NCBI GenBank assembly: GCA_964019155.1
Contig: OZ025243.1
Location: forward strand, 32,746,028-32,810,027
Length of the DNA stretch: 64,000 nucleotides
Reading direction: 5' to 3'
Source: Osedax fenrisi
Lineage: Eukaryota; Annelida; Polychaeta; Sabellida; Siboglinidae
The notes beneath the pieces are model-generated. The model was not told where the DNA came from. It ran no database searches and saw nothing but the letters and a program-made list of their open reading frames with translations. Position 1 is the first letter of the stretch. Each line of letters opens with the position of its first letter. Of this stretch, positions 1 through 15,300 are shown piece by piece. Both the position numbers and the translations under genes were made by a program.

Positions 1-382
1 ATTAGTCCTACATTTGGGTAATCTATTATATAGTGAATTAACATAATCTAGGCATGAAAAAACAAGAGAATGAATTAATATTTCACAAGTTTTATGGGTG
101 ATTAATTTTCTAATTGATTTTATATAGTGATAAATTAGCTGATTTACTCAAAGAATTTATTTGTGGTATGAAAGATAGTTTTTCATCGAATATAACCCCC
201 ACATTTTTAACTTTGGATTAACTATTTATTTGAATATTATCTACATTGACTATTAGGAATCTATTCGGAGAAATTGAAATATTAATTAATTAATTTTTAT
301 TTGTATTAGAAGAAATTTATTTCTTAATAACCAAACATTTATTCTATCTGCACATAGAGAGAGTTTATTATTAATGTGAAAG
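1..382 (-). pseudogene. LINE reverse-transcriptase C-terminal fragment, decayed
   Basis: Seen: read on the minus strand, the stretch gives CADRINVWLLRNKF (about 340-300), then VKNVGVIFDEKLSF followed by KSANLSLYKIN (about 215-115), then after a frameshift LDYVNSLYNRLPKCRT down to position 1. Known: this order (W-L-N-K, then LGVIFD, then LDYCNSLY-like and LP) is the region downstream of the catalytic FADD box in non-LTR retrotransposon reverse transcriptases of the CR1/L2/jockey type. Several stops and at least two frame changes make it a dead copy. The catalytic part would lie at higher coordinates, where the satellite begins instead, so the element is cut off by the array; the lower end runs off the window. 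Confidence 0.75.
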
Positions 383-390
383 ATAAACTA

Positions 391-3300
391 GATATGTATC
401 GATATAGATATGTAACACTATATACTTGTATCGCTATGAACGTGTATCGCTATAGATATGTAACACTATATACTTGTATCGCTAGACTTGTATCACTATA
501 TACTTGTATCGATATATACTTGTATCGCTATAGACTTGTATCGCTATAGACTTGTATCGCTAGACTTGTATCGCTAGACTTGTATCGCTATATACTTGTT
601 TCGCTAGACTTGTATCGCTAGACTTATATCGCTATATACTTGTATCGCTAGACTTGTATCGCTATATACTTGTATCGCTAGACTTGTATCGCTAAAGACT
701 TGTATCGCTATATACTTGTATCGCTAGACTTGTATCGCTATAGACTTGTATAGCTAGACTTGTATCGCTATATACTTGTATCGCTAGACTTGTATCGCTA
801 GACTTGTATCGCTATATACTTGTTTCGCTAGACTTGTATCGCTAGACTTATATCGCTATATACTTGTATCGCTAGACTTGTATCGCTATATACTTGTATC
901 GCTAGACTTGTATCGCTATAGACTTGTATCGCTATATACTTGTATCGCTAGACTTGTATCGCTAGACTTGTATCGCTAGACTTGTATCGCTATATACTTG
1001 TATCGCTAGACTTGTATCGCTAGACTTGTATCGCTAGACTTGTATCGCTATATACTTGTATCGCTAGACTTGTATCGCTATATACTTGTATCGCTAGACT
1101 TGTATCGCTAGACTTGTATCGCTATATACTTGTATCGCTATATACTTGTTTCGCTAGACTTGTATCGCTAGACTTGTATCGCTAGACTTGTATCGCTAGA
1201 CTTGTATCGCTAGACTTGTATCGCTATATACTTGTATCGCTAGACTTGTATCGCTATATACTTGTATCGCTATAGACTTGTATAGCTAGACTTGTATCGC
1301 TATATACTTGTATCGCTAGACTTGTATCGCTAGACTTGTATCGCTATATACTTGTATCGCTATATACTTGTTTCGCTAGACTTGTATCGCTATATACTTG
1401 TATCGCTAGACTTGTATCGCTAGACTTGTATCGCTATATACTTGTATCGCTATATACTTGTTTCGCTAGACTTGTATCGCTAGACTTGTATCGCTAGACT
1501 TGTATCGCTAGACTTGTATCGCTATATACTTGTATCGCTATATACTTGTATCGCTAGACTTGTATCGCTATATACTTGTATCGCTAGACTTGTATCGCTA
1601 GACTTGTATCGCTAGACTTGTATCGCTATATACTTGTATCGCTATATACTTGTATCGCTAGACTTGTATCGCTATATACTTGTATCGCTATATACTTGTA
1701 TCGCTATATACTTGTATCGCTAGACTTGTATCGCTATATACTTGTATCGCTAGACTTGTATCGCTATAGACTTGTATCGCTAGACTTGTATCGCTAGACT
1801 TGTATCGCTAGACTTGTATCGCTATATACTTGTATCGCTAGACTTGTATCGCTAGACTTGTATCGCTAGACTTGTATCGCTATATACTTGTATCGCTAGA
1901 CTTGTATCGCTATATACTTGTATCGCTTGACTTGTATCGCTAGACTTGTATCGCTATATACTTGTATCGCTATATACTTGTTTCGCTAGACTTGTATCGC
2001 TAGACTTGTATCGCTAGACTTGTATCGCTATATACTTGTATCGCTAGACTTGTATCGCTATATACTTGTATCGCTAGACTTGTATCGCTATAGACTTGTA
2101 TCGCTATATACTTGTATCGCTAGACTTGTATCGCTAGACTTGTATCGCTATATACTTGTATCGCTAGACTTGTATCGCTAGACTTGTATCGCTAGACTTG
2201 TATCGCTATATACTTGTATCGCTAGACTTGTATCGCTATATACTTGTATCGCTAGACTTGTATCGCTAGACTTGTATCGCTATATACTTGTATCGCTATA
2301 TACTTGTATCGCTAGACTTGTATCGCTATATACTTGTATCGCTAGACTTGTATCGCTATATACTTGTATCGCTATAGACTTGTATAGCTAGACTTGTATC
2401 GCTATATACTTGTATCGCTAGACTTGTATCGCTATATACTTGTATCGCTAGACTTGTATCGCTAGACTTGTATCGCTAGACTTGTATCGCTATATACTTG
2501 TATCGCTATATACTTGTATCGCTAGACTTGTATCGCTATATACTTGTATCGCTAGACTTGTATCGCTAGACTTGTATCGCTAGACTTGTATCGCTAGACT
2601 TGTATCGCTATAGACTTGTATCGCTAGACTTGTATCGCTAGACTTGTATCGCTAGACTTGTATCGCTATAGACTTGTATCGCTAGACTTATATCGCTATA
2701 TACTTGTATCGCTTGACTTGTATCGCTATATACTTGTATCGCTAGACTTGTATCGCTAGACTTGTATCGCTAGACTTGTATCGCTAGACTTGTATCGCTA
2801 GACTTGTATCGCTAGACTTGTATCGCTATATACTTGTATCGCTAGACTTGTATCGCTAGACTTGTATCGCTAGACTTGTATCGCTAGACTTGTATCGCTA
2901 TAGACTTGTATCGCTAGACTTGTATCGCTAGACTTGTATCGCTAGACTTGTATCGCTAGACTTGTATCGCTAGACTTGTATCGCTAGACTTGTATCGCTA
3001 GACTTGTATCGCTATATACTTATATCGCTAGACTTGTATCGCTATATACTTGTATCGCTAGACTTGTATCGCTATAGACTTGTATCGCTATATACTTGTA
3101 TCGCTAGACTTGTATCGCTAGACTTGTATCGCTATATACTTGTATCGCTAGACTTGTATCGCTAGACTTGTATCGCTAGACTTGTATCGCTATATACTTG
3201 TATCGCTAGACTTGTATCGCTATATACTTGTATCGCTAGACTTGTATCGCTAGACTTGTATCGCTATATACTTGTATCGCTATATACTTGTATCGCTAGA

Positions 3301-6300
3301 CTTGTATCGCTATATACTTGTATCGCTAGACTTGTATCGCTATATACTTGTATCGCTATAGACTTGTATAGCTAGACTTGTATCGCTATATACTTGTATC
3401 GCTAGACTTGTATCGCTATATACTTGTATAACTAGACTTGTATCGCTAGACTTGTATCGCTAGACTTGTATCGCTATATACTTGTATCGCTATATACTTG
3501 TATCGCTAGACTTGTATCGCTATATACTTGTATCGCTAGACTTGTATCGCTAGACTTGTATCGCTAGACTTGTATCGCTAGACTTGTATCGCTATAGACT
3601 TGTATCGCTAGACTTGTATCGCTAGACTTGTATCGCTAGACTTGTATCGCTATAGACTTGTATCGCTAGACTTATATCGCTATATACTTGTATCGCTTGA
3701 CTTGTATCGCTATATACTTGTATCGCTAGACTTGTATCGCTAGACTTGTATCGCTAGACTTGTATCGCTAGACTTGTATCGCTAGACTTGTATCGCTAGA
3801 CTTGTATCGCTATATACTTGTATCGCTAGACTTGTATCGCTAGACTTGTATCGCTAGACTTGTATCGCTAGACTTGTATCGCTATAGACTTGTATCGCTA
3901 GACTTGTATCGCTAGACTTGTATCGCTAGACTTGTATCGCTAGACTTGTATCGCTAGACTTGTATCGCTAGACTTATATCGCTATATACTTGTATCGCTA
4001 TATACTTGTATCGCTAGACTTGTATCGCTATATACTTGTTTCGCTAGACTTGTATCGCTAGACTTATATCGCTATATACTTGTATCGCTATATACTTGTA
4101 TCGCTAGACTTGTATCGCTATATACTTGTATCGCTAGACTTGTATCGCTATATACTTGTATCGCTATATACTTGTATCGCTAGACTTGTATCGCTATATA
4201 CTTGTATCGCTATATACTTGTTTCGCTAGACTTGTATCGCTAGACTTGTATCGCTATATACTTGTATCGCTAGACTTGTATCGCTAGACTTGTATAGCTA
4301 GACTTGTATCGCTATATACTTGTATCGCTAGATGTGTATCGCTAGACTTGTATCGCTATATACTTGTATCGCTATATACTTGTATCGCTATAGACTTGTA
4401 TAGCTAGACTTGTATCGCTATAGACTTGTATAGCTAGACTTGTATCGCTATATACTTGTATCGCTAGACTTGTATCGCTAGACTTGTATCGCTATATACT
4501 TGTATCGCTAGACTTGTATCGCTATATACTTGTATCGCTAGACTTGTATCGCTAGACTTGTATCGCTATATACTTGTTTCGCTAGACTTGTATCGCTAGA
4601 CTTGTATCGCTAGACTTGTATCGCTATATACTTGTATCGCTAGACTTGTATCGCTAGACTTGTATCGCTATATACTTGTATCGCTAGACTTGTATCGCTA
4701 TATACTTGTATCGCTAGACTTGTATCGCTATACTTATATCGCTATAGATATGTATCGCTATAGACTTGTATCGCTATAGACTTGTATCGCTAGACTTGTA
4801 TCGCTAGACTTGTATCGCTATATACTTGTATCGCTAGACTTGTATCGCTATATACTTGTTTCGCTAGACTTGTATCGCTAGACTTATATCGCTATAGACT
4901 TGTATCGCTAGACTTGTATCGCTATATACTTGTATCGCTAGACTTGTATCGCTAGACTTGTATCGCTATATACTTGTTTCGCTATATACTTGTATCGCTA
5001 GACTTGTATCGCTATATACTTGTATAGCTAGACTTGTATCGCTAGACTTGTATCGCTATATACTTGTATCGCTAGACTTGTATCGCTATACTTATATCGC
5101 TATAGATATGTATCGCTATAGACTTGTATCGCTAGACTTGTATCGCTAGACTTGTATCGTTATACACTTGTATCGCTAGACTTGTATCGCTAGACTTGTA
5201 TCGCTATACTTGTATCGCTATATACTTGTATCGCTAGACTTGTATCGCTAAATACTTGTATCGCTATATACTTGTATCGCAATATACTTGTTTCGCTAGA
5301 CTTGTATCGCTAGACTTGTATCGCTATATACTTGTATCGCTAGACTTGTATCGCTATATACTTGTATCGCTATATACTTGTATCGCAATATACTTGTTTC
5401 GCTAGACTTGTATCGCTAGACTTGTATCGCTAGACTTGTATCGCTAGACTTATATCGCTATATACTTGTATCGCTATATACTTGTATCGCTAGACTTGTA
5501 TCGCTATATACTTGTATCGCTATAGACTTGTATAGCTAGACTTGTATCGCTAGACTTGTATCGCTATATACTTGTATCGCTATATACTTGTATCGCTATA
5601 GACTTGTATAGCTAGACTTGTATCGCTATATACTTGTATCGCTAGACTTGTATCGCTATATACTTGTATCGCTATATACTTGTTTCGCTAGACTTGTATC
5701 GCTAGACTTGTATCGCTATATACTTGTTTCGCTAGACTTGTATCGCTAGACTTGTATCGCTATATATTTGTATCGCTAGACTTGTATCGCTAGACTTGTA
5801 TCGCTAGACTTGTATCGCTATAGACTTGTATCGCTAGACTTGTATCGCTATATACTTGTATCGCTAGACTTGTATCGCTAGACTTGTATCGCTATATACT
5901 TGTATCGCTAGACTTGTATCGCTATATACTTGTATCGCTAGACTTGTATCGCTAGACTTGTATCGCTATATACTTGTATCGCTAGACTTGTATCGCTATA
6001 TACTTGTATCGCTAGACTTGTATCGCTATATACTTGTATCGCTAGACTTGTATCGCTATATACTTGTATCGCTAGACTTGTATCGCTATATACTTGTTTC
6101 GCTAGACTTGTATCGCTATATACTTGTATCGCTAGACTTGTATCGCTAGACTTGTATCGCTATATACTTGTTTCTCTAGACTTGTATCGCTAGACTTGTA
6201 TCGCTATATACTTGTATCGCTAGACTTGTATCGCTATATACTTGTATCGCTAGACTTGTATCGCTAGACTTGTATCGCTAGACTTGTATCGCTATATACT

Positions 6301-9300
6301 TGTATCGCTAGACTTGTATCGCTATATACTTGTATCGCTAGACTTGTATCGCTAGACTTGTATCGCTATAGACTTGTATCGCTAGACTTGTATCGCTAGA
6401 CTTGTATCGCTATATACTTGTATCGCTAGACTTGTATCGCTATATACTTGTATCGCTAGACTTGTATCGCTAGACTTGTATCGCTATATACTTGTATCGC
6501 TAGACTTGTATCGCTAGACTTGTATCGCTATAGACTTGTATCGATAGACTTGTATCGCTAGACTTGTATCGCTATATACTTGTATCGCTAGACTTGTATC
6601 GCTAGACTTGTATCGCTATATACTTGTTTCGCTAGACTTGTATCGCTAGACTTGTATCGCTAGACTTGTATCGCTATATACTTGTATCGCTAGACTTGTA
6701 TCGCTAGACTTGTATCGCTATATACTTGTATCGCTAGACTTGTATCGCTATATACTTGTATCGCTAGACTTGTATCGCTATACTTATATCGCTATAGATA
6801 TGTATCGCTATAGACTTGTATCGCTATAGACTTGTATCGCTAGACTTGTATCGCTAGACTTGTATCGCTATATACTTGTATCGCTAGACTTGTATCGCTA
6901 TATACTTGTTTCGCTAGACTTGTATCGCTAGACTTATATCGCTATAGACTTGTATCGCTAGACTTGTATCGCTATATACTTGTATCGCTAGACTTGTATC
7001 GCTAGACTTGTATCGCTAGACTTGTATCGCTATATACTTGTATCGCTATATACTTGTATCGCTAGACTTGTATCGCTAGACTTGTATCGCTAGACTTGTA
7101 TCGCTAGACTTGTATCGCTATATACTTGTATCGCTAGACTTGTATCGCTAGACTTGTATCGCTATATACTTGTATCGCTAGACTTGTATCGCTAGACTTG
7201 TATCGCTAGACTTGTATCGCTATATACTTGTATCGCTAGACTTGTATCGCTATATACTTGTATCGCTAGACTTGTATCGCTAGACTTGTATCGCTATATA
7301 CTTGTATCGCTAGACTTGTATCGCTATATACTTGTATCGCTAGACTTGTATCGCTATACTTATATCGCTATAGATATGTATCGCTATAGACTTGTATCGC
7401 TATAGACTTGTATCGCTAGACTTGTATCGCTATATACTTGTATCGCTAGACTTGTATCGCTATATACTTGTTTCGCTAGACTTGTATCGCTAGACTTATA
7501 TCGCTATAGACTTGTATCGCTAGACTTGTATCGCTATATACTTGTATCGCTAGACTTGTATCGCTATATACTTGTTTCGCTATATACTTGTATCGCTAGA
7601 CTTGTATCGCTATATACTTGTATAGCTAGACTTGTATCGCTAGACTTGTATCGCTATATACTTGTATCGCTAGACTTGTATCGCTATACTTATATCGCTA
7701 TAGATATGTATCGCTATAGACTTGTATCGCTAGACTTGTATCGCTAGACTTGTATCGCTATACACTTGTATCGCTAGACTTGTATCGCTAGACTTGTATC
7801 GCTAGACTTGTATCGCTATATACTTGTATCGCTAGACTTGTATCGCTAAATACTTGTATCGCTATATACTTGTATCGCAATATACTTGTTTCGCTAGACT
7901 TGTATCGCTAGACTTGTATCGCTATATACTTGTATCGCTATATACTTGTATCGCAATATACTTGTTTCGCTAGACTTGTATCGCTAGACTTGTATCGCTA
8001 GACTTGTATCGCTAGACTTATATCGCTATATACTTGTATCGCTATATACTTGTATCGCTAGACTTGTATCGCTATATATTTGTTTCGCTAGACTTGTATC
8101 GCTAGACTTGTATCGCTATATACTTGTATCGCTATATACTTGTATCGCTATAGACTTGTATAGCTAGACTTGTATCGCTATATACTTGTATCGCTAGACT
8201 TGTATCGCTATATACTTGTTTCGCTAGACTTGTATCGCTAGACTTGTATCGCTATATACTTGTTTCGCTAGACTTGTATCGCTAGACTTGTATCGCTATA
8301 TACTTGTATCGCTAGACTTGTATCGCTATATACTTGTTTCGCTAGACTTGTATCGCTATATACTTGTATCGCTAGACTTGTATCGCTAGACTTGTATCGC
8401 TATATACTTGTTTCGCTAGACTTGTATCGCTAGACTTGTATCGCTATATACTTGTATCGCTAGACTTGTATCGCTAGACTTGTATCGCTAGACTTGTATC
8501 GCTATATACTTGTATCGCTAGACTTGTATCGCTATATACTTGTATCGCTAGACTTGTATCGCTAGACTTGTATCGCTATATACTTGTATCGCTAGACTTG
8601 TATCGCTATATACTTGTATCGCTAGACTTGTATCGCTATACTTATATCGCTATAGATATGTATCGCTATAGATTTGTATCGCTATAGACTTGTATCGCTA
8701 GACTTGTATCGCTATATACTTGTATCGCTAGACTTGTATCGCTATATACTTGTTTCGCTAGACTTGTATCGCTAGACTTATATCGCTATAGACTTGTATC
8801 GCTAGACTTGTATCGCTATATACTTGTATCGCTAGACTTGTATCGCTATATACTTGTTTCGCTATATACTTGTATCGCTAGACTTGTATCGCTATATACT
8901 TGTATAGCTAGACTTGTATCGCTAGACTTGTATCGCTATATACTTGTATCGCTAGACTTGTATCGCTATACTTATATCGCTATAGATATGTATCGCTATA
9001 GACTTGTATCGCTAGACTTGTATCGCTAGACTTGTATCGCTATACACTTGTATCGCTAGACTTGTATCGCTAGACTTGTATCGCTAGACTTGTATCGCTA
9101 GACTTGTATCGCTATATACTTGTATCGCTAGACTTGTATCGCTAAATACTTGTATCGCTATATACTTGTATCGCAATATACTTGTTTCGCTAGACTTGTA
9201 TCGCTAGACTTGTATCGCTATATACTTGTATCGCTAGACTTGTATCGCTATATACTTGTATCGCTATATACTTGTATCGCAATATACTTGTTTCGCTAGA

Positions 9301-12300
9301 CTTGTATCGCTAGACTTGTATCGCTAGACTTGTATCGCTAGACTTATATCGCTATATACTTGTATCGATATATACTTGTATCGCTAGACTTGTATCGCTA
9401 TATACTTGTTTCGCTAGACTTGTATCGCTAGACTTGTATCGCTATATACTTGTATCGCTATATACTTGTATCGCTATAGACTTGTATAGCTAGACTTGTA
9501 TCGCTATATACTTGTATCGCTAGACTTGTATCGCTATATACTTGTTTCGCTAGACTTGTATCGCTAGACTTGTATCGCTATATACTTGTTTCGCTAGACT
9601 TGTATCGCTAGACTTGTATCGCTATATACTTGTATCGCTAGACTTGTATCGCTATATACTTGTTTCGCTAGACTTGTATCGCTATATACTTGTATCGCTA
9701 GACTTGTATCGCTAGACTTGTATCGCTATATACTTGTTTCGCTAGACTTGTATCGCTAGACTTGTATCGCTATATACTTGTATCGCTAGACTTGTATCGC
9801 TAGACTTGTATCGCTAGACTTGTATCGCTAGACTTGTATCGCTATATACTTGTATCGCTAGACTTGTATCGCTATATACTTGTATCGCTAGACTTGTATC
9901 GCTAGACTTGTATCGCTATAGACTTGTATCGCTAGACTTGTATCGCTAGACTTGTATCGCTATATACTTGTATCGCTAGACTTGTATCGCTATATACTTG
10001 TATCGCTAGACTTGTATCGCTAGACTTGTATCGCTATATACTTGTATCGCTAGACTTGTATCGCTAGACTTGTATCGCTATAGACTTGTATCGATAGACT
10101 TGTATCGCTAGACTTGTATCGCTATATACTTGTATCGCTAGACTTGTATCGCTAGACTTGTATCGCTATATACTTGTTTCGCTAGACTTGTATCGCTAGA
10201 CTTGTATCGCTAGACTTGTATCGCTATATACTTGTATCGCTAGACTTGTATCGCTAGACTTGTATCGCTATATACTTGTATCGCTAGACTTGTATCGCTA
10301 TATACTTGTATCGCTAGACTTGTATCGCTATACTTATATCGCTATAGATATGTATCGCTATAGACTTGTATCGCTATAGACTTGTATCGCTAGACTTGTA
10401 TCGCTAGACTTGTATCGCTATATACTTGTATCGCTAGACTTGTATCGCTATATACTTGTTTCGCTAGACTTGTATCGCTAGACTTATATCGCTATAGACT
10501 TGTATCGCTAGACTTGTATCGCTATATACTTGTATCGCTAGACTTGTATCGCTAGACTTGTATCGCTATATACTTGTTTCGCTATATACTTGTATCGCTA
10601 GACTTGTATCGCTATATACTTGTATAGCTAGACTTGTATCGCTAGACTTGTATCGCTATATACTTGTATCGCTAGACTTGTATCGCTATACTTATATCGC
10701 TATAGATATGTATCGCTATAGACTTGTATCGCTAGACTTGTATCGCTAGACTTGTATCGTTATACACTTGTATCGCTAGACTTGTATCGCTAGACTTGTA
10801 TCGCTATACTTGTATCGCTATATACTTGTATCGCTAGACTTGTATCGCTAAATACTTGTATCGCTATATACTTGTATCGCAATATACTTGTTTCGCTAGA
10901 CTTGTATCGCTATACTTGTATCGCTATATACTTGTATCGCTAGACTTGTATCGCTAAATACTTGTATCGCTATATACTTGTATCGCAATATACTTGTTTC
11001 GCTAGACTTGTATCGCTAGACTTGTATCGCTATATACTTGTATCGCTAGACTTGTATCGCTATATACTTGTATCGCTATATACTTGTATCGCAATATACT
11101 TGTTTCGCTAGACTTGTATCGCTAGACTTGTATCGCTAGACTTGTATCGCTAGACTTATATCGCTATATACTTGTATCGCTATATACTTGTATCGCTAGA
11201 CTTGTATCGCTATATACTTGTTTCGCTAGACTTGTATCGCTAGACTTGTATCGCTATATACTTGTATCGCTATATACTTGTATCGCTATAGACTTGTATA
11301 GCTAGACTTGTATCGCTATATACTTGTATCGCTAGACTTGTATCGCTATATACTTGTATCGCTATATACTTGTTTCGCTAGACTTGTATCGCTAGACTTG
11401 TATCGCTATATACTTGTTTCGCTAGACTTGTATCGCTAGACTTGTATCGCTATATATTTGTATCGCTAGACTTGTATCGCTAGACTTGTATCGCTAGACT
11501 TGTATCGCTATAGACTTGTATCGCTAGACTTGTATCGCTATATACTTGTATCGCTAGACTTGTATCGCTAGACTTGTATCGCTATATACTTGTATCGCTA
11601 GACTTGTATCGCTATATACTTGTATCGCTAGACTTGTATCGCTAGACTTGTATCGCTATATACTTGTATCGCTATAGACTTGTATAGCTAGACTTGTATC
11701 GCTATATACTTGTATCGCTAGACTTGTATCGCTATATACTTGTATCGCTAGACTTGTATCGCTAGACTTGTATCGCTATATACTTGTATCGCTAGACTTG
11801 TATCGCTATATACTTGTATCGCTAGACTTGTATCGCTATATACTTGTATCGCTAGACTTGTATCGCTATATAATTGTATCGCTAGACTTGTATCGCTATA
11901 TACTTGTATCGCTAGACTTGTATCGCTATATACTTGTATCGCTAGACTTGTATCGCTGTATACTTGTATCGCTAGACTTGTATCGATATATACTTGTTTC
12001 GCTAGACTTGTATCGCTAGACTTGTATCGCTATAGACTTGTATCGCTAGACTTGTATCGCTATATACTTGTATCGATAGACTTGTATCGCTAGACTTGTA
12101 TCGCTATATACTTGTATCGCTAGACTTGTATCGCTATAGACTTGTATCGCTAGACTTGTATCGCTATATACTTGTATCGCTAGACTTTTATCGCTAGACT
12201 TGTATCGCTATATACTTGTATCGCTAGACTTGTATCGCTATATACTTGTATCGCTAGACTTGTATCGCTATATACTTGTATCGCTAGACTTGTATCGCTA

Positions 12301-15300
12301 TATACTTGTATCGCTAGACTTGTATCGCTATATACTTGTATCGCTAGACTTGTATCGCTAGACTTGTATCGCTAGACTTGTATCGCTATATACTTGTATC
12401 GCTAGACTTGTATCGCTATATACTTGTATCGCTAGACTTGTATCGCTAGACTTGTATCGCTATATACTTGTTTCGCTAGACTTGTATCGCTAGACTTGTA
12501 TCGCTATATACTTGTATCGCTAGACTTGTATCGCTATATACTTGTTTCGCTAGACTTGTATCGCTAGACTTGTATCGCTAGACTTGTATCGCTATAGACT
12601 TGTATCGCTAGACTTGTATCGCTAGACTTGTATCGCTAGACTTGTATCGCTATATACTTGTATCGCTATAGACTTGTATCGCTAGACTTGTATCGCTATA
12701 TACTTGTATCGCTAGACTTGTATCGCTAGACTTGTATCGCTATATACTTGTTTCGCTATATACTTGTATCGCTAGACTTGTATCGCTATATACTTGTATA
12801 GCTAGACTTGTATCGCTAGACTTGTATCGCTATATACTTGTTTCGCTAGACTTGTATCGCTATATACTTGTATCGCTAGACTTGTATCGCTAGACTTGTA
12901 TCGCTTTATACTTGTATCGCTAGACTTGTATCGCTATATACTTGTATCGCTAGACTTGTATCGCTAGACTTGTATCGCTATATACTTGTATCGCTATATA
13001 CTTGTATCGCTAGACTTGTATCGCTATATACTTGTATCGCTAGACTTGTATCGCTATATACTTGTATCGCTATAGACTTGTATAGCTAGACTTGTATCGC
13101 TATATACTTGTATCGCTAGACTTGTATCGCTAGACTTGTATCGCTAGACTTGTATCGCTAGACTTGTATCGCTATAGACTTGTATCGCTATATACTTGTA
13201 TCGCTAGACTTGTATCGCTATATACTTGTATCGCTATAGACTTGTATAGCTAGACTTGTATCGTTATATACTTGTATCGCTAGACTTGTATCGCTAGACT
13301 TGTATCGCTATAGACTTGTATCGCTAGACTTATATCGCTATATACTTGTATCGCTAGACTTGTATCGCTATATACTTGTATCGCTAGACTTGTATCGCTA
13401 GACTTGTATCGCTAGACTTGTATCGCTATAGACTTGTATCGCTAGACTTGTATCGCTAGACTTGTATCGCTAGACTTGTATCGCTATAGACTTGTATAGC
13501 TAGACTTGTATCGCTATAGACTTGTATCGCTAGACTTGTATCGCTAGACTTGTATCGCTAGACTTGTATCGCTAGACTTGTATCGCTAGACTTGTATCGC
13601 TAGACTTGTATCGCTATATACTTGTATCGCTAGACTTGTATCGCTATATACTTGTATCGCTAGACTTGTATCGCTATATACTTGTATCGCTAGACTTGTA
13701 TCGCTATATACTTGTATCGCTAGACTTGTATCGCTAGACTTGTATCGCTAGACTTGTATCGCTATATACTTGTATCGCTAGACTTGTATCGCTATATACT
13801 TGTATCGCTAGACTTGTATCGCTAGACTTGTATCGCTATATACTTGTTTCGCTAGACTTGTATCGCTAGACTTGTATCGCTATATACTTGTATCGCTAGA
13901 CTTGTATCGCTATATACTTGTTTCGCTAGACTTGTATCGCTAGACTTGTATCGCTAGACTTGTATCGCTATAGACTTGTATCGCTAGACTTGTATCGCTA
14001 GACTTGTATCGCTAGACTTGTATCGCTATATACTTGTATCGCTATAGACTTGTATCGCTAGACTTGTATCGCTATATACTTGTATCGCTAGACTTGTATC
14101 GCTAGACTTGTATCGCTATATACTTGTTTCGCTATATACTTGTATCGCTAGACTTGTATCGCTATATACTTGTATAGCTAGACTTGTATCGCTAGACTTG
14201 TATCGCTATATACTTGTTTCGCTAGACTTGTATCGCTATATACTTGTATCGCTATACTTGTATCGCTAGACTTGTATCGCTTTATACTTGTATCGCTAGA
14301 CTTGTATCGCTATATACTTGTATCGCTAGACTTGTATCGCTAGACTTGTATCGCTATATACTTGTATCGCTATATACTTGTATCGCTAGACTTGTATCGC
14401 TATATACTTGTATCGCTAGACTTGTATCGCTATATACTTGTATCGCTATAGACTTGTATAGCTAGACTTGTATCGCTATATACTTGTATCGCTAGACTTG
14501 TATCGCTAGACTTGTATCGCTAGACTTGTATCGCTAGACTTGTATCGCTATAGACTTGTATCGCTATATACTTGTATCGCTAGACTTGTATCGCTATATA
14601 CTTGTATCGCTATAGACTTGTATAGCTAGACTTGTATCGTTATATACTTGTATCGCTAGACTTGTATCGCTAGACTTGTATCGCTATAGACTTGTATCGC
14701 TAGACTTATATCGCTATATACTTGTATCGCTAGACTTGTATCGCTATATACTTGTATCGCTAGACTTGTATCGCTAGACTTGTATCGCTAGACTTGTATC
14801 GCTATATACTTGTATAGCTAGACTTGTATCGCTATAGACTTGTATCGCTATAGACTTGTATCGCTATAGACTTGTATCGCTAGACTTGTATCTCTAGACT
14901 TGTATCGCTATAGACTTGTATCGCTAGACTTATATCGCTATATACTTGTATCGCTAGACTTGTATCGCTATATACTTGTATCGCTAGACTTGTATCGCTA
15001 GACTTGTATCGCTAGACTTGTATCGCTATAGACTTGTATCGCTAGACTTGTATCGCTAGACTTGTATCGCTAGACTTGTATCGCTATAGACTTGTATAGC
15101 TAGACTTGTATCGCTATAGACTTGTATCGCTAGACTTGTATCGCTAGACTTGTATCGCTAGACTTGTATCGCTAGACTTGTATCGCTAGACTTGTATCGC
15201 TAGACTTGTATCGCTATATACGTGTATCGCTAGACTTGTATCGCTAGACTTATATCGCTATATACTTGTATCGCTATATACTTGTATCGCTAGACTTGTA

